Assembly (NCBI RefSeq): GCF_009372255.1
Contig: NZ_LXGN01000060.1
Span: 1-64,000, forward strand
Direction: 5' to 3'
DNA length: 64,000 nucleotides
Source: Acinetobacter guerrae
GTDB taxonomy: Bacteria > Pseudomonadota > Gammaproteobacteria > Pseudomonadales > Moraxellaceae
Positions 35,800-45,947 of the stretch are shown here, one piece after another; within the stretch, counting starts at the first letter, position 1, and each line of letters begins with the position of its first letter. Made by a program: the position numbers and the translations under genes. The notes under the pieces were generated by a model. It was given only the letters and a program-made list of their open reading frames with translations. It was not told where the DNA came from and ran no database searches.

Positions 35800-35822
35800 A
35801 AGATGTATTTAAAATACATCTT
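35800..35822 (-). promoter_or_regulatory. NsrR operator 1 upstream of the globin gene
   Basis: A perfect inverted repeat of half-sites AAGATGTATTT and AAATACATCTT with a one-base centre, 26 bp upstream of the globin start. This fits the known NsrR consensus of 11-1-11 AAGATGYATTT symmetry. The cognate-type regulator gene is next door. Confidence 0.88.
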
Positions 35823-35824
35823 AT

Positions 35825-35847
35825 AAAATGTATTTGCAATATATCTT
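35825..35847 (-). promoter_or_regulatory. NsrR operator 2, weaker
   Basis: AAAATGTATTT and CAATATATCTT with a one-base centre form an imperfect copy of operator 1, centred 25 bp upstream of it. Two tandem sites on nearly the same helix face suggest cooperative repression. Confidence 0.7.
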
Positions 35848-36183
35848 CTAATAAAAGACTTGTTTTTATTAAGGGTTTAAATAGATCGTGTTTTTAGAAT
35901 TAATTGATTTTTTGAAAGAGTAACCACAACTATTTGTTTTTAATAAATATAAAAAATAACTTATTTTTTTGCTTGGATAAAGTTATCGATATAGTAAAAG
36001 AATATTAAATGTTTTTGAGTCAGTGACGACCTACGTTGTTTCTGGACAAAATAGGCAAAACTATACTGCGGTGAAAGCCGCTAAAATTTATTGAACCTAA
36101 TCGGGCAACCTCCGTGTCACCCGTAATTAAGGCAGTTAGAACAAATTAAAAATTTTACGAAAAAATTTCAAAATTACGTTTAC
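35848..36183. other. 336-bp gap with a GC-richer core of possible structured RNA
   Basis: The left part (35848-36010) is very AT-rich. The span 36020-36145 is richer in GC and can form small hairpins: GCGG/CCGC (around 36070-36084) and CGGGC/ACCCG (around 36101-36122). I recognise no known RNA family, and no reading frame is convincing. It may be the 3' region of the ATPase gene transcript or an unannotated small RNA. Confidence 0.3.
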
Positions 36184-37734
36184 TTAACGTTTCCCAAACA
36201 AGGAACCTAGTAAGCCACGTACCAGTTTTTGTCCCGTTGGGCCACCCAGTGTTCGTGCAGCACTTTTCGCGAAAGTTCCAAATACATCTTGAGTGAGTTT
36301 GTCACGATCACGCTGAGCTTTTTCATCTGCCTTTTGCTGTTCTCGTGCTAAACGTTCCTGTTCTTTAGCTTGCTGCTTTGCATCAGCTTCCTGTTGTTTG
36401 GCTTGTTGCGCTGCATTTTCTTGTGCTTGCTGTTGGGCTGTACTTTCAGACACCTTGCGTTGCAACATTTCATAAGCACTATCTCGATCCACAACTTTCT
36501 CATATACTCCAGCTACAATACTTTGCGACATCAATGCCTTGCGTTCGTCAGCGCTGAGTGGGCTAAATGCAGAGTAGGGGGGCATAATCCAGCCACGTTC
36601 AACAATTTGTGGAGTTCCTTGTTCATCCAGAAAACTAATTAATGCTTCACCAACCGCGAGTTCGGTAATCGCTTGATCAACTTTAAATTCAGGATTGGCA
36701 CGGAAAGTATCGGCAGCAGTTTTTACAGCTTTTTGATCTTTTGGAGTAAACGCACGCAATGCATGCTGAACTCGATTTCCCAATTGGCCTAACACATTTT
36801 CTGGGATATCTAATGGGTTTTGACTAATAAAATAAATTCCCACACCTTTGGAGCGAATCAAACGTACCACTTGTTCAATTTTTTGTTGTAAGGCGGGGCT
36901 AGAATTATCAAACAGTAAATGGGCTTCATCAAAGAAAAACACCAGTTTCGGTTTATCCAGATCTCCAACCTCTGGTAATTGCTCAAATAATTCTGAAAGC
37001 ATCCATAGTAAAAAGGTGGCGTACAACTTCGGTGTATTCATTAATTTATCGGCAGCGAGTAAATTGATGTAACCATGACCATTGCTATCTGTTTGTATAA
37101 AATCCAGAATATTTAAACTTGGTTCACCAAAAAATTGTTCACCACCTTGATCGCCCAATGCCAGCAAATTTCGCTGAATTGCGCCTAAACTTGCAGGTGA
37201 TAAATTTCCATAATCTGCTTTTAAGTCAGTTGCATTGTCACTGACATAACTCAGCATTGCTTTTAAATCTTTAAAATCAACTAATAATAAACCCTGATCA
37301 TCAGCAATACGAAAGACAGCAGAAAGTACACCTTCTTGCGTATCATTCAAATTCAGCATTTGCGCCAGTAGCAATGGCCCGATCTCGGATACAGTGGTAC
37401 GAATAGGATGACCTTGTTCAGCAAATAAATCCCAAAAAATGGTAGGGGATGCTGCAAAAGAAATACTGTCTATACCTAGTGATTTTAAACGTTCATCAAA
37501 CTTTGGATTGTCACTACCTGCTTTCGCAATACTGGAAACGTCACCTTTGGCATCGGCTAAAAATACGGGAACCCCAATACGAGAAAAATTTTCAGCCATA
37601 ACTTTTAAGGTTATCGTTTTACCTGTTCCCGTTGCGCCCGCAATCAAACCGTGACGGTTAGCAAATTCAGAATGTAAAACAATATCTTGATTGATATCTG
37701 TTGTTTTTTTTGCAATAACAATTGGTTTGCCCAT
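36184..37734 (-). CDS. HerA-like ATPase, DUF853 family
   Basis: The ~516-residue protein has Walker [13 protein letters not shown] near residue 30, Walker [13 protein letters not shown], and a following arginine-finger-like [18 protein letters not shown]. The C-terminal quarter is an Ala/Gln/Lys-rich coiled coil ([17 protein letters not shown]) before a short hydrophobic/basic end. The family is related to HerA/FtsK motors and is widespread (YjgR in E. coli); its function is not established. ATG 37734 ([10 protein letters not shown]) follows AGGA. It lies 20 bp after the metC-like gene on the same strand, so they are likely co-transcribed. Confidence 0.85.
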   Translation of the reverse strand: MGKPIVIAKKTTDINQDIVLHSEFANRHGLIAGATGTGKTITLKVMAENFSRIGVPVFLADAKGDVSSIAKAGSDNPKFDERLKSLGIDSISFAASPTIFWDLFAEQGHPIRTTVSEIGPLLLAQMLNLNDTQEGVLSAVFRIADDQGLLLVDFKDLKAMLSYVSDNATDLKADYGNLSPASLGAIQRNLLALGDQGGEQFFGEPSLNILDFIQTDSNGHGYINLLAADKLMNTPKLYATFLLWMLSELFEQLPEVGDLDKPKLVFFFDEAHLLFDNSSPALQQKIEQVVRLIRSKGVGIYFISQNPLDIPENVLGQLGNRVQHALRAFTPKDQKAVKTAADTFRANPEFKVDQAITELAVGEALISFLDEQGTPQIVERGWIMPPYSAFSPLSADERKALMSQSIVAGVYEKVVDRDSAYEMLQRKVSESTAQQQAQENAAQQAKQQEADAKQQAKEQERLAREQQKADEKAQRDRDKLTQDVFGTFAKSAARTLGGPTGQKLVRGLLGSLFGKR

Positions 37735-37754
37735 ATTTTTTCCTGTTCTTATCA

Positions 37755-38960
37755 CTATTTAAGTTGTTTAAGTGCATTTTGAATATCTTGTATTAAATCT
37801 TGTGCTGATTCTAGTCCTATACAAAAGCGAACCAGTAAACCCTGTTGTAAATGTGTATTTGGCAATACTCGCATATGTTTTAAATCATAAAGCATGACCA
37901 AACTCATTGGTCCGCCCCAACTAAAACCAAGCTTAAATAAAGTTAAGGCATCACAAAATCGACGAATCGCATGCATATCATATTTGGAATTAAAAATAAC
38001 ACTCACCAGTCCAGCGCTTTTCCCATCGATGCAAATTTCTTTCCAATACTCATGTCCAGGACTATTCGGATCAGTTGGATGCAAGACTTGTGTAAACTCA
38101 GATTGTTGTTTAAGCCACTCTAATAACACTTTTGCACTTTCGGCTTGTTGTTGATAGCGTAAATACATATGTGGCAGGCTGCGGATAATTTGAGCACTAT
38201 CATCACCTGAAACACAAATTCCTTGCGTCGCATGCATTTTAAAAAGTTGATGATGAAGTGTCTGATCCTGAGTGATTACACTACCCATCAATATGTCACC
38301 GCCACCACTTGGATACTTGGTCAAAGCATGTACGGTGATGTCAATCGTCAAGTGTTCGTCAGAAAAATCAAAAGCATTAAATGCCAGTCCTGCACCCCAT
38401 GTATTGTCCAATGCGGTTAATACGCTGGCTTGTTGCGCTTTTTTCACCAGATTTTTAAGATCAGGAAATTCTAAGGTGACCGAGCCTGCGGCTTCAAGCC
38501 AAATCAGTTTGGTTTTTGCAGAAGGAGTAAATGAGTCTGCATCAATGGGATTATAAACTTTGACGATGATGCCGTAGCGTTGTTGCAGATTTCTGAGATG
38601 TTCCATGTTCGGTCCATAAATGTTGTCAGGAACCCAAACTTCATCTCCTTGACTTAAAAAAGTCGAATTAACCAAATTAATGGCAGATAAGCCACTTGGT
38701 GCGAGCAGGCAGTATTTTCCCCCTTCTAGTTGCGCTAGTTGGTCGCCTAGGGTGTATGTGGTAGGAGTCCCATGTGTGCCATAACTATAATCATAGGCAT
38801 CTGTCCAATGCCGATCAAAAAGGTGCGCTGTCGATTGAAATATAATCGTGGATGCACGAAACAAGGGAGGCTGAACGGTATGAATGTATTGGGGAGCCTT
38901 CCTTATGGCATGAATTAATAAGGTTGGAGAGGTTTTATTGTCTGTCATCATACATGTCAT
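37755..38960 (-). CDS. metC: Cystathionine beta-lyase-like PLP enzyme
   Basis: The 401-residue protein belongs to the Cys/Met metabolism PLP-dependent family: [24 protein letters not shown] near residue 60, [23 protein letters not shown] and the PLP lysine in [19 protein letters not shown]. The end [15 protein letters not shown] is typical of cystathionine beta-lyases of this subgroup. The enzyme splits cystathionine to homocysteine, pyruvate and ammonia for methionine synthesis. Several ATG codons cluster at 38960-38948. The stop is followed directly by the HerA-like gene. Confidence 0.85.
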   Translation of the reverse strand: MTCMMTDNKTSPTLLIHAIRKAPQYIHTVQPPLFRASTIIFQSTAHLFDRHWTDAYDYSYGTHGTPTTYTLGDQLAQLEGGKYCLLAPSGLSAINLVNSTFLSQGDEVWVPDNIYGPNMEHLRNLQQRYGIIVKVYNPIDADSFTPSAKTKLIWLEAAGSVTLEFPDLKNLVKKAQQASVLTALDNTWGAGLAFNAFDFSDEHLTIDITVHALTKYPSGGGDILMGSVITQDQTLHHQLFKMHATQGICVSGDDSAQIIRSLPHMYLRYQQQAESAKVLLEWLKQQSEFTQVLHPTDPNSPGHEYWKEICIDGKSAGLVSVIFNSKYDMHAIRRFCDALTLFKLGFSWGGPMSLVMLYDLKHMRVLPNTHLQQGLLVRFCIGLESAQDLIQDIQNALKQLK

Positions 38961-39117
38961 CGGATGGATTTAAGCTTAGATTAAAAAATATAAATCCATT
39001 CCGCTAGTTTTTGTGCTCTTTTGTGAGTATTTCTTTATTTCAAACTAACTTCTCTAAAGTTGGCTTCATTTTTGCTATGACTTAGCTAATACCAACAACA
39101 ATATAGGTTCTAAGTGC

Positions 39118-39849
39118 ATGAAGCCGCATTTAAAAGTGCATTATTTTCAGCATATTGCTGGTGAAGGGTTCGGAAGTTGTTATGATTTTTTGAAAACACA
39201 TCAAGCAAAAATTACTGCGACTGAATTTTTTGCATTACCTGTTGACTTAACACTTGAAATAGAAGCATTGCCCCGAATAGAAGATGTAGATCTACTTATC
39301 ATTATGGGAGGCACCATGAGTGTTAATGATGAGGCTAACTATCCGTGGTTAAAAATTGAAAAACGCTGGATTCGCCGATATCTTGCCTCGGGTAAACCCG
39401 CAATTGGATTATGTTTGGGGGGGCAATTGATCGCCAATGCGTTGGGAGCTGCTGTGAGTAGAAATACATTTCAAGAGTTGGGATGGACAACGGTGCATCG
39501 TGTGCCAACATTACCAACACACTGTTTCCCTTTGCCGTCTTCTTTTCATGTCATGCAGTGGCATAGTGAAACCTTTGAAATTCCAAAGGGTGCGATTCAT
39601 TTAGCAGAAAACGAAGTCTGTCGTAATCAAATGTATCAAATTGGGCAAAATGTTTTGGGTTTTCAGTTTCATCCAGAAATCACGCCTAAAGCACTAGAAT
39701 TATTTTTAGAAAATGACGATGAAGTTGCGATTTTTCATGGTGAATATGTTCAGCAACCTAACCAATTAAAAAAATCCAGTCAGTCAAAATTTATAGAAGG
39801 TAACCAATTACTCAATCAGGCAATTGAATATGTACTGAAAGCATCTTAA
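39118..39849 (+). CDS. Class I glutamine amidotransferase domain protein
   Basis: The 243-residue protein has the catalytic triad of class I amidotransferases: Cys in GLCLGGQL near residue 100, and His and Glu in GFQFHPEIT near 183. LLIIMGGTMSVND and VMQWHSETF are typical of the free-standing GMP synthase-like group. No synthetase domain is attached, so the acceptor substrate is unknown; gamma-glutamyl hydrolysis in nitrogen or polyamine metabolism is possible. It is a single gene just upstream of the S10 operon promoter. Confidence 0.85.
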   Translation: MKPHLKVHYFQHIAGEGFGSCYDFLKTHQAKITATEFFALPVDLTLEIEALPRIEDVDLLIIMGGTMSVNDEANYPWLKIEKRWIRRYLASGKPAIGLCLGGQLIANALGAAVSRNTFQELGWTTVHRVPTLPTHCFPLPSSFHVMQWHSETFEIPKGAIHLAENEVCRNQMYQIGQNVLGFQFHPEITPKALELFLENDDEVAIFHGEYVQQPNQLKKSSQSKFIEGNQLLNQAIEYVLKAS

Positions 39850-39915
39850 TTAAATGAAAATAAAGGAGAGCTAAGAATAAAATAGGGATATTTTACGATT
39901 CATCAACAAATAGAA

Positions 39916-39944
39916 TTGCATAAGACTTAGACAGTCGCTATAAT
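39916..39944 (+). promoter_or_regulatory. Promoter of the S10 ribosomal operon
   Basis: TTGCAT (39916-39921) and a perfect TATAAT (39939-39944) are separated by 17 bases, followed by GGGCGA, a discriminator rich in G and C as in stringently controlled promoters. Transcription would begin near 39951. Confidence 0.85.
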
Positions 39945-39950
39945 GGGCGA

Positions 39951-40111
39951 CCCTCAAATTGTGAGGTCATTTACTGCAAAGAGTGTAGTAAATGCATGAC
40001 AGTCGCGGCATCGATCGTGACCTTAGTGATTTTCACTGCCTTTGACACTTACCAATAGGTGAGGTGCGTCAAGGGTGATTCTTTATATATTTTGGCTTGG
40101 AGTTTACTGGT
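39951..40111 (+). ncRNA. Structured leader of the S10 operon
   Basis: About 160 bases precede rpsJ. Hairpins are visible: CATTTACT/AGTAAATG (39968-39994), and CCTTTGAC/GTCAAGG with an inner ACC/GGT stem (40039-40074). In gamma-proteobacteria the S10 leader is the target of feedback by ribosomal protein L4 on transcription and translation. The structure here is visible; L4 control is inferred by analogy. Confidence 0.6.
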
Positions 40112-40423
40112 ATGTCTAACCAGAGAATCCGTATCCGTCTTAAGTCTTTTGATCATCGTCTGATTGATCAATCTTCTCAAGAGATCGTAGAAACCGCTAA
40201 GCGTACTGGCGCACAAGTGTGTGGTCCAATCCCGATGCCTACTCGCATCGAACGCTTCAACGTTCTTACTTCACCGCACGTAAACAAAGATGCGCGTGAT
40301 CAGTACGAAATCCGCACCTACAAACGTTTGATCGATATCGTTCAACCAACAGATAAAACTGTTGATGCATTGATGAAATTGGATCTTGCAGCTGGTGTTG
40401 ATGTTCAGATCGCATTGGGTTAA
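40112..40423 (+). CDS. rpsJ: 30S ribosomal protein S10
   Basis: S10 is a head protein of the 30S subunit; as NusE it also pairs with NusB in antitermination. The 103-residue product starts [19 protein letters not shown] and contains the GPIPMPTR loop. GGAG lies 9 bases before ATG 40112; five more codons are open upstream but are not family-like. It is the first gene of the S10 operon. Confidence 0.97.
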   Translation: MSNQRIRIRLKSFDHRLIDQSSQEIVETAKRTGAQVCGPIPMPTRIERFNVLTSPHVNKDARDQYEIRTYKRLIDIVQPTDKTVDALMKLDLAAGVDVQIALG

Positions 40424-40482
40424 GGCTTTCGGGTTAATTAGTGCCTGGCATTAATTAAGCTGCTTTTTTAGAGGTTACACAC

Positions 40483-41121
40483 ATGGCTATTGGTTTAGTC
40501 GGCCGCAAGTGCGGTATGACCCGTATCTTTACAGATGCCGGCGTCTCTGTGCCTGTTACAGTGATTGAGGTTGATCCTAACCGTATCACTCAAATTAAAA
40601 CGCTTGAAACTGATGGTTATCAAGCTGTTCAAGTTACTACTGGTGAACGTCGTGAATCTCGCGTAACCAATGCTCAGAAAGGCCATTTCGCGAAAGCGGG
40701 TGTAGCTGCTGGTCGTTTGGTTAAAGAGTTTCGCGTGACTGAAGCTGAGCTTGAAGGCCGTGAAGTTGGCGGTAGTATTGGTGTTGATTTGTTCACAGTG
40801 GGTCAAGTTGTTGACGTAACTGGTCAATCAAAAGGTAAAGGTTTCCAAGGTGGTGTTAAACGTTGGAACTTCCGTACCCAAGACGCTACTCATGGTAACT
40901 CGGTTTCTCACCGTGTTTTAGGTTCTACAGGTCAAAACCAAACTCCTGGGCGCGTGTTCAAAGGCAAAAAAATGGCCGGTCACTTAGGTGATGAACGCGT
41001 AACAGTACAAGGTCTTGAAATTGTATCTATCGACGCAGAGCGTTCAGTTCTCGTTGTTAAAGGTGCGATTCCTGGTGCTACTGGTGGCGACGTTATCGTT
41101 CGTCCTACGATCAAGGCCTGA
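40483..41121 (+). CDS. rplC: 50S ribosomal protein L3
   Basis: L3 binds 23S rRNA near the peptidyl transferase centre and nucleates assembly. The 212-residue protein has [13 protein letters not shown] at the start and the long internal loop [15 protein letters not shown] followed by [30 protein letters not shown]. It is second in the S10 operon, 59 bases after rpsJ. Confidence 0.97.
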   Translation: MAIGLVGRKCGMTRIFTDAGVSVPVTVIEVDPNRITQIKTLETDGYQAVQVTTGERRESRVTNAQKGHFAKAGVAAGRLVKEFRVTEAELEGREVGGSIGVDLFTVGQVVDVTGQSKGKGFQGGVKRWNFRTQDATHGNSVSHRVLGSTGQNQTPGRVFKGKKMAGHLGDERVTVQGLEIVSIDAERSVLVVKGAIPGATGGDVIVRPTIKA

Positions 41122-41132
41122 GGGGAAATAAC

Positions 41133-41735
41133 GTGAATTTAAAAACTGTTTCCGGCTCTGCTGTTGAGTTGTCTGAAGTTGCTTTTGGACGTGAGTTTAA
41201 CGAAGCTCTTGTACATCAAGTGGTTACAGCTTATTTAGCTGGCGGCCGTCAAGGTACTCGTGCTCAAAAATCACGTGCTGAAGTATCTGGTGGCGGTAAA
41301 AAGCCATTCCGTCAAAAAGGTACTGGTCGCGCTCGTGCTGGTTCTATTCGTAGCCCAATCTGGGTTGGCGGTGGTAAAACATTTGCTGCTCGTCCACAAG
41401 ACTGGTCTCAAAAAGTAAACCGCAAAATGTACCGCGGTGCAATGCAATGTATCCTAGCTGAACTTGTTCGTCAGGATCGTCTTGTATTGGTTGAAGAGTT
41501 TGCTGTTGCAGCTCCTAAAACTAAAGAATTGCTTGCAAAACTTAACGACTTGAATGCAGCTCGTGCACTTATCGTGACTGATGCTGTAGATGAGAACTTA
41601 TATCTTGCTGCACGTAACCTTCCACACGTTGATGTGGTAGATGCTGCTGCAATCGATCCTGTTAGCTTGATCGCGTTTGATAAAGTTGTCATGTCTGTAG
41701 CTGCTGCTAAGAAAATTGAGGTAGAACTCGGATGA
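41133..41735 (+). CDS. rplD: 50S ribosomal protein L4
   Basis: L4 lines the peptide exit tunnel and, in related bacteria, represses its own operon through the S10 leader and also modulates RNase E. The 200-residue protein has the extended tunnel loop ([23 protein letters not shown]). GTG 41133 is the start, after GGGGA. Its stop overlaps rplW by four bases. Confidence 0.96.
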   Translation: MNLKTVSGSAVELSEVAFGREFNEALVHQVVTAYLAGGRQGTRAQKSRAEVSGGGKKPFRQKGTGRARAGSIRSPIWVGGGKTFAARPQDWSQKVNRKMYRGAMQCILAELVRQDRLVLVEEFAVAAPKTKELLAKLNDLNAARALIVTDAVDENLYLAARNLPHVDVVDAAAIDPVSLIAFDKVVMSVAAAKKIEVELG

Positions 41736-42052
41736 ACAACGAACGTATCTATCAAGTCCTAAAAGGACCGGTCTTCTCAGAAAAGGCACAAGTTTTAGGT
41801 GATACTGCTGGTGTTCAAGTATTTAAAGTTGATATCAATGCAACTAAGCTTGAAGTTAAAAAAGCAGTAGAACAACTATTTGGTGTAGAAGTTGTTAAAG
41901 TTAACACAACTATTACTAAAGGTAAGACTAAGCGCTTTGGTAAAACATTAGGACGTCGTTCTGATGTTAAAAAAGCATACGTCACCCTGAAAGCTGGCCA
42001 AGATGTTGAAATGGCTGACTTGGGCGATACCGCTGAAAGCGCAGCGGAATAA
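41732..42052 (+). CDS. rplW: 50S ribosomal protein L23
   Basis: L23 sits at the tunnel exit and docks trigger factor and SRP. The 106-residue protein has [32 protein letters not shown] and [20 protein letters not shown]. Its start overlaps the rplD stop (ATGA). Confidence 0.96.
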   Translation: MNNERIYQVLKGPVFSEKAQVLGDTAGVQVFKVDINATKLEVKKAVEQLFGVEVVKVNTTITKGKTKRFGKTLGRRSDVKKAYVTLKAGQDVEMADLGDTAESAAE

Positions 42053-42063
42053 GGACGAAAATT

Positions 42064-42888
42064 ATGCCGATTCAAAAATGTAAGCCAACGTCTCCAGGAC
42101 GTCGCTTTGTAGAGAAAGTGGTTCATGACCATCTTCACAAAGGCGCGCCTTATGCACCGTTGGTTGAAGCTAAAAAACGTACTGGTGGTCGTAATAACAA
42201 CGGTCACATTACGACTCGTCACGTTGGTGGTGGACATAAACAAAACTACCGTATCGTTGACTTTAAACGTAACAAAGATAGCGTTCCTGCAACTGTAGAA
42301 CGCATTGAGTACGATCCTAACCGTACAGCGCATATTGCTTTGTTGAAATATGCTGACGGTGAGCGTCGTTATATCATTGCGCCTAAAGGTTTGCGTGCGG
42401 GTGATAAAGTTCAATCTGGTAACGATGCTCCAATTCGTCCAGGTAACTGCTTGCCACTTCGTAATATGCCTATTGGTTCTACACTACATAACGTTGAACT
42501 TAAAATCGGTAAAGGTGCTCAAATTGCACGTTCTGCTGGTACATCAGTTCAGTTGTTAGGTCGTGATGGTTCTTACGCAATCATTCGTCTACGTTCAGGC
42601 GAGATGCGTAAAGTACATGTTGAATGCCGTGCTGTTATTGGTGAAGTTTCTAACCAAGAAAGCAACCTTCGTTCATTGGGTAAAGCTGGTGCTGCGCGCT
42701 GGCGTGGTGTTCGTCCTACCGTTCGTGGTATGGCGATGAACCCAGTTGACCACCCACACGGTGGTGGTGAAGGGCGTAATAAAGGTATCCAACCTGTAAG
42801 CCCATGGGGTCAAAAAGCGAAAGGGTACAAGACTCGTACCAATAAGCGTACGACTAAGATGATTATCCGCGATCGTCGCGTCAAGTAA
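42064..42888 (+). CDS. rplB: 50S ribosomal protein L2
   Basis: L2 is needed for subunit joining and peptidyl transfer. The 274-residue protein has [19 protein letters not shown] near the start and the conserved C-terminal [16 protein letters not shown] with the functionally important histidine. It is the longest gene of the S10 operon and starts 11 bases after rplW. Confidence 0.97.
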   Translation: MPIQKCKPTSPGRRFVEKVVHDHLHKGAPYAPLVEAKKRTGGRNNNGHITTRHVGGGHKQNYRIVDFKRNKDSVPATVERIEYDPNRTAHIALLKYADGERRYIIAPKGLRAGDKVQSGNDAPIRPGNCLPLRNMPIGSTLHNVELKIGKGAQIARSAGTSVQLLGRDGSYAIIRLRSGEMRKVHVECRAVIGEVSNQESNLRSLGKAGAARWRGVRPTVRGMAMNPVDHPHGGGEGRNKGIQPVSPWGQKAKGYKTRTNKRTTKMIIRDRRVK

Positions 42889-42901
42889 AGGAATCTGACT
42901 A

Positions 42902-43177
42902 ATGCCTCGTTCATTAAAAAAAGGTCCATTCGTCGACGCGCATTTGTTCGCTAAGGTTGAAGCTGCTGTTGCTGCTAATAACCGTAAGCCGATCAAAACT
43001 TGGTCTCGTCGCTCAATGATTCTTCCAGATTTTGTTGGTTTAACAATTTCTGTTCACAATGGTCGTAACCATGTTCCAGTTATTATCACTGAGCATATGG
43101 TTGGTCATAAACTCGGTGAATTCGCGCCAACTCGTACCTATCGTGGTCACGGTGTTGACAAGAAATCTAAACGTTAA
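42902..43177 (+). CDS. rpsS: 30S ribosomal protein S19
   Basis: S19 is in the 30S head near the A site. The 91-residue protein starts [16 protein letters not shown] and has [27 protein letters not shown] short 13-base gap separates it from rplB. Confidence 0.97.
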   Translation: MPRSLKKGPFVDAHLFAKVEAAVAANNRKPIKTWSRRSMILPDFVGLTISVHNGRNHVPVIITEHMVGHKLGEFAPTRTYRGHGVDKKSKR

Positions 43178-43188
43178 TGGGTGTCATG

Positions 43189-43518
43189 ATGGAAGTAACT
43201 GCTAAATTACGCGGTGCCGCTATCTCGGCACAAAAAGCACGTTTGGTTGCAGATCTAATCCGTGGCAAGTCTGTTGCTCACGCGCTTAATATCTTAAACT
43301 TCAGCAATAAAAAAGCTGCCGTTTTAGTGAAAAAAGCTTTGGAATCTGCAATTGCAAATGCTGAACACAATAACAGTTTAGATGTAGACGACCTTAAAGT
43401 TTCTACGATTTACGTTGATGAAGGCGTTAGCCTGAAACGTATTATGCCACGTGCTAAAGGCCGTGCAGATCGTATTACTAAGCGTACTTGTCACATCACC
43501 GTTAAGGTAGGGGTTTGA
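43189..43518 (+). CDS. rplV: 50S ribosomal protein L22
   Basis: L22 lines the exit tunnel; its beta hairpin (around the [14 protein letters not shown] segment) is where macrolide-resistance changes occur in other bacteria, and no anomaly is visible here. ATG 43189 ([19 protein letters not shown]) gives the usual ~109 residues; ATG 43177 and 43186 in the same frame are alternatives. Confidence 0.95.
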   Translation: MEVTAKLRGAAISAQKARLVADLIRGKSVAHALNILNFSNKKAAVLVKKALESAIANAEHNNSLDVDDLKVSTIYVDEGVSLKRIMPRAKGRADRITKRTCHITVKVGV

Positions 43519-43519
43519 T

Positions 43520-44275
43520 ATGGGTCAGAAGGTTCATCCAATCGGTATCCGCCTAGGTGTTGTGAAACGTCATAACGCTAACTGGTATGCGAGTCCGAAA
43601 CAATACGCTGAATATTTGCTTAAAGATCTTCAAGTTCGTGAGTTTTTAACTAAAAAACTTAAGAGCGCGATGGTCAGCAACATTCTTATCGAACGTCCGA
43701 CAGGTGCTGCTAAAGTAACAATTAGCACAGCTCGTCCTGGTATCGTTATCGGTAAAAAAGGCGAAGACATTGAAAAATTACAGCGCGAACTTACCAATAT
43801 TATGGGTGTTCCTGCGCAAGTAAGCATCAACGAAATCGATCGCCCAGACTTAGATGCGCGTTTAGTTGCTGAAGCAATCGCTTCTCAATTAGAAAAGCGT
43901 GTAATGTTCCGTCGTGCTATGAAGCGTGCGGTTCAAAACACAATGCGTGCTGGTGCTAAAGGTATCAAAGTTGAAGTTTCAGGCCGTTTAGGTGGTGCAG
44001 AGATTGCGCGTACTGAGTGGTATCGTGAAGGTCGTGTACCTTTGCATACGCTTCGTGCAGACATCGACTATGCTACTATGCGTGCAGAAACGACTTACGG
44101 TACGATTGGTGTTAAAGTCTGGATTTTCCGTGGTGAGATTTTAGGTGGCATGAAACAAGTCATGAACCCTGCTCCTGCTGAAGATCGTCCAGCTAAACGC
44201 GGTCGTGGTCGTGGTGAAGGTCAAGAACAGCGTCGTGGACGTCGTAATGACCGTGCTGCTGACAAGGGAGAATAA
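43520..44275 (+). CDS. rpsC: 30S ribosomal protein S3
   Basis: S3 forms part of the mRNA entry helicase of the 30S subunit. The 251-residue protein has the KH motif [14 protein letters not shown] and the [15 protein letters not shown] block. The C-terminal end is an Arg/Gly-rich extension ([17 protein letters not shown]), longer than in E. coli. It begins one base after the rplV stop. Confidence 0.97.
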   Translation: MGQKVHPIGIRLGVVKRHNANWYASPKQYAEYLLKDLQVREFLTKKLKSAMVSNILIERPTGAAKVTISTARPGIVIGKKGEDIEKLQRELTNIMGVPAQVSINEIDRPDLDARLVAEAIASQLEKRVMFRRAMKRAVQNTMRAGAKGIKVEVSGRLGGAEIARTEWYREGRVPLHTLRADIDYATMRAETTYGTIGVKVWIFRGEILGGMKQVMNPAPAEDRPAKRGRGRGEGQEQRRGRRNDRAADKGE

Positions 44276-44278
44276 TCC

Positions 44279-44692
44279 ATGTTGCAACCTAAACGTACCA
44301 AATTCCGTAAAATGCACAAAGGCCGTAACACTGGTCTAGCGCATCGTGGTAGTACAGTATCATTTGGTTCGATTGCGATTAAAGCGACTGAACGTGGTCG
44401 TATGACTGCGCGTCAGATCGAAGCTGCGCGTCGTACTATTAGCCGTCGTATTAAGCGTGGTGGTAAAATCTTCATCCGTGTATTCCCTGACAAACCAATT
44501 ACCGAAAAACCATTAGAAGTTCGTATGGGTAACGGTAAAGGTAATGTGGAATACTGGGTTTGTGAGATCAAGCCAGGTAAGATCCTGTACGAAATTGAAG
44601 GTGTGAACGATGAATTAGCAACTGAAGCTTTCAAGCTTGCTGCTGCTAAACTTCCGTTTAAAACCACTATCGTGACTCGGACGGTAATGTAA
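44279..44692 (+). CDS. rplP: 50S ribosomal protein L16
   Basis: L16 organises the A-site region of the 50S subunit. The 137-residue protein starts [17 protein letters not shown] and has [20 protein letters not shown] and the [20 protein letters not shown] block. The stop overlaps the rpmC start (TAATG). Confidence 0.97.
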   Translation: MLQPKRTKFRKMHKGRNTGLAHRGSTVSFGSIAIKATERGRMTARQIEAARRTISRRIKRGGKIFIRVFPDKPITEKPLEVRMGNGKGNVEYWVCEIKPGKILYEIEGVNDELATEAFKLAAAKLPFKTTIVTRTVM

Positions 44693-44889
44693 TGAAAACT
44701 AAAGATCTACGTGAAAAATCGGTAGAAGAGTTGAAGGCGTTGCTTGATGAGCAACAGCTTAACCAATTCCGTCTTCGTATGGCTAAAGCGACTGGTCAAT
44801 TGGGTAAATCGCACGAAGTGCAAATTGCTCGTAAAACTATCGCTCGTATCAAGACACTCCTTACCGAAAAACAGGGGAACGGACAATGA
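44692..44889 (+). CDS. rpmC: 50S ribosomal protein L29
   Basis: L29 is a small two-helix protein near the tunnel exit. The 65-residue product is [20 protein letters not shown] and so on, with [20 protein letters not shown]. The end overlaps rpsQ by four bases. Confidence 0.95.
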
Positions 44890-45143
44890 GTGAAAAAACA
44901 GTCCGCACGTTAACCGGCAAAGTTGTAAGCGACAAAATGGACAAGTCTATTGTTGTACTTATTGAACGCCGCGTTCAACACCCGTTGTATGGCAAATCAA
45001 TCCGCCGTTCAACTAAATTACACGCTCATGATGAGAACAACGTTGCTAAACTTGGCGACCTAGTGACCATTAAAGAAAGCCGCCCAATTTCTAAAACTAA
45101 AGCTTGGACTTTAGTGGAAGTAGTTGAAGTAGCTGCTGAGTAA
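44886..45143 (+). CDS. rpsQ: 30S ribosomal protein S17
   Basis: S17 is a primary 16S rRNA binder with an OB fold. The 85-residue protein has [39 protein letters not shown] and [20 protein letters not shown]. It is the last gene of the S10 segment; a 90-base gap with a hairpin follows before rplN. Confidence 0.96.
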
Positions 45144-45163
45144 TTACGTTCTTGTTGCATCAT

Positions 45164-45207
45164 CGGTCAATTTCGAGTACTCTTTGAGCCTTTCGAAATT
45201 GCGACCG
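45164..45207 (+). promoter_or_regulatory. Hairpin between rpsQ and rplN
   Basis: CGGTC plus AATTTCGA pairs with TCGAAATT plus GACCG around a loop of about 16 bases (a two-base bulge on the right arm). It fills the only sizeable gap between the S10 and spc segments. It is not followed by a T run, so it is more likely a processing or regulatory structure than a full terminator. Confidence 0.55.
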
Positions 45208-45233
45208 GTGTTGCTCGGTTTTGGAGTAGGGCA

Positions 45234-45602
45234 ATGATTCAAACCGAAAGTATGCTCGACGTAGCAGACAATAGTGGTGCACGCCGCGTACAATGTATTA
45301 AAGTACTAGGTGGTTCACATCGTCGTTATGCTTCTGTTGGCGACATTATTAAAGTTACTGTTAAAGAAGCAATTCCACGTGGCCGTGTTAAAAAGGGCGA
45401 CGTGATGAATGCTGTTGTGGTACGTACTAAGTTTGGTATTCGTCGTCCAGACGGTTCTGTGATCCGTTTTGATGACAATGCAGCTGTATTGTTAAACAAC
45501 AATAAAGCTCCGATTGCCACTCGTATTTTCGGACCAGTGACTCGTGAACTTCGTACTGAACAGTTCATGAAAATCATTTCATTGGCTCCTGAAGTTCTAT
45601 AA
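45234..45602 (+). CDS. rplN: 50S ribosomal protein L14
   Basis: L14 forms inter-subunit bridges. The 122-residue protein starts [21 protein letters not shown] and has [12 protein letters not shown] and the [11 protein letters not shown] block. It opens the spc segment of the cluster after the hairpin. Confidence 0.97.
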   Translation: MIQTESMLDVADNSGARRVQCIKVLGGSHRRYASVGDIIKVTVKEAIPRGRVKKGDVMNAVVVRTKFGIRRPDGSVIRFDDNAAVLLNNNKAPIATRIFGPVTRELRTEQFMKIISLAPEVL

Positions 45603-45611
45603 GAGGCAATC

Positions 45612-45932
45612 ATGGCTAAGATTAAAAAAGGCGATACGGTTATCGTGATCGCAGGTAAAGAAAAAGGCAAACAGGGTACTGTTCTGTCTGTTTCTGAAGA
45701 CCGTGTTAAGGTTGAAGGCCTTAACTTAGTGAAGAAGCATCAAAAGCCGAACCGTGTAACTGGCGCTGAAGGCGGCATTGTTACTCAGGAAGCTTCGCTT
45801 CATATCTCAAACGTGGCAATTTTAAATGCTACAACCCAAAAGGCTGATCGTGTTGGTTACCAGATTGACGAAAATGGCGTGAAAACTCGCGTTTATAAGT
45901 CAAATGGTGAATCAGTGGCGACAGCGAAGTAA
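45612..45932 (+). CDS. rplX: 50S ribosomal protein L24
   Basis: L24 initiates 50S assembly. The 106-residue protein has the KOW motif KKGDTVIVIAGKEKGKQGTV and the VKKHQKPN block. It follows rplN by 9 bases. Confidence 0.96.
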   Translation: MAKIKKGDTVIVIAGKEKGKQGTVLSVSEDRVKVEGLNLVKKHQKPNRVTGAEGGIVTQEASLHISNVAILNATTQKADRVGYQIDENGVKTRVYKSNGESVATAK

Positions 45933-45947
45933 TAGGTTGATACGGCA

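Noticed and set aside
41815..42414. 199-residue minus-strand frame opposite rplW/rplB
   Set aside because: It is the complement of two highly conserved ribosomal protein genes and has no features of its own.
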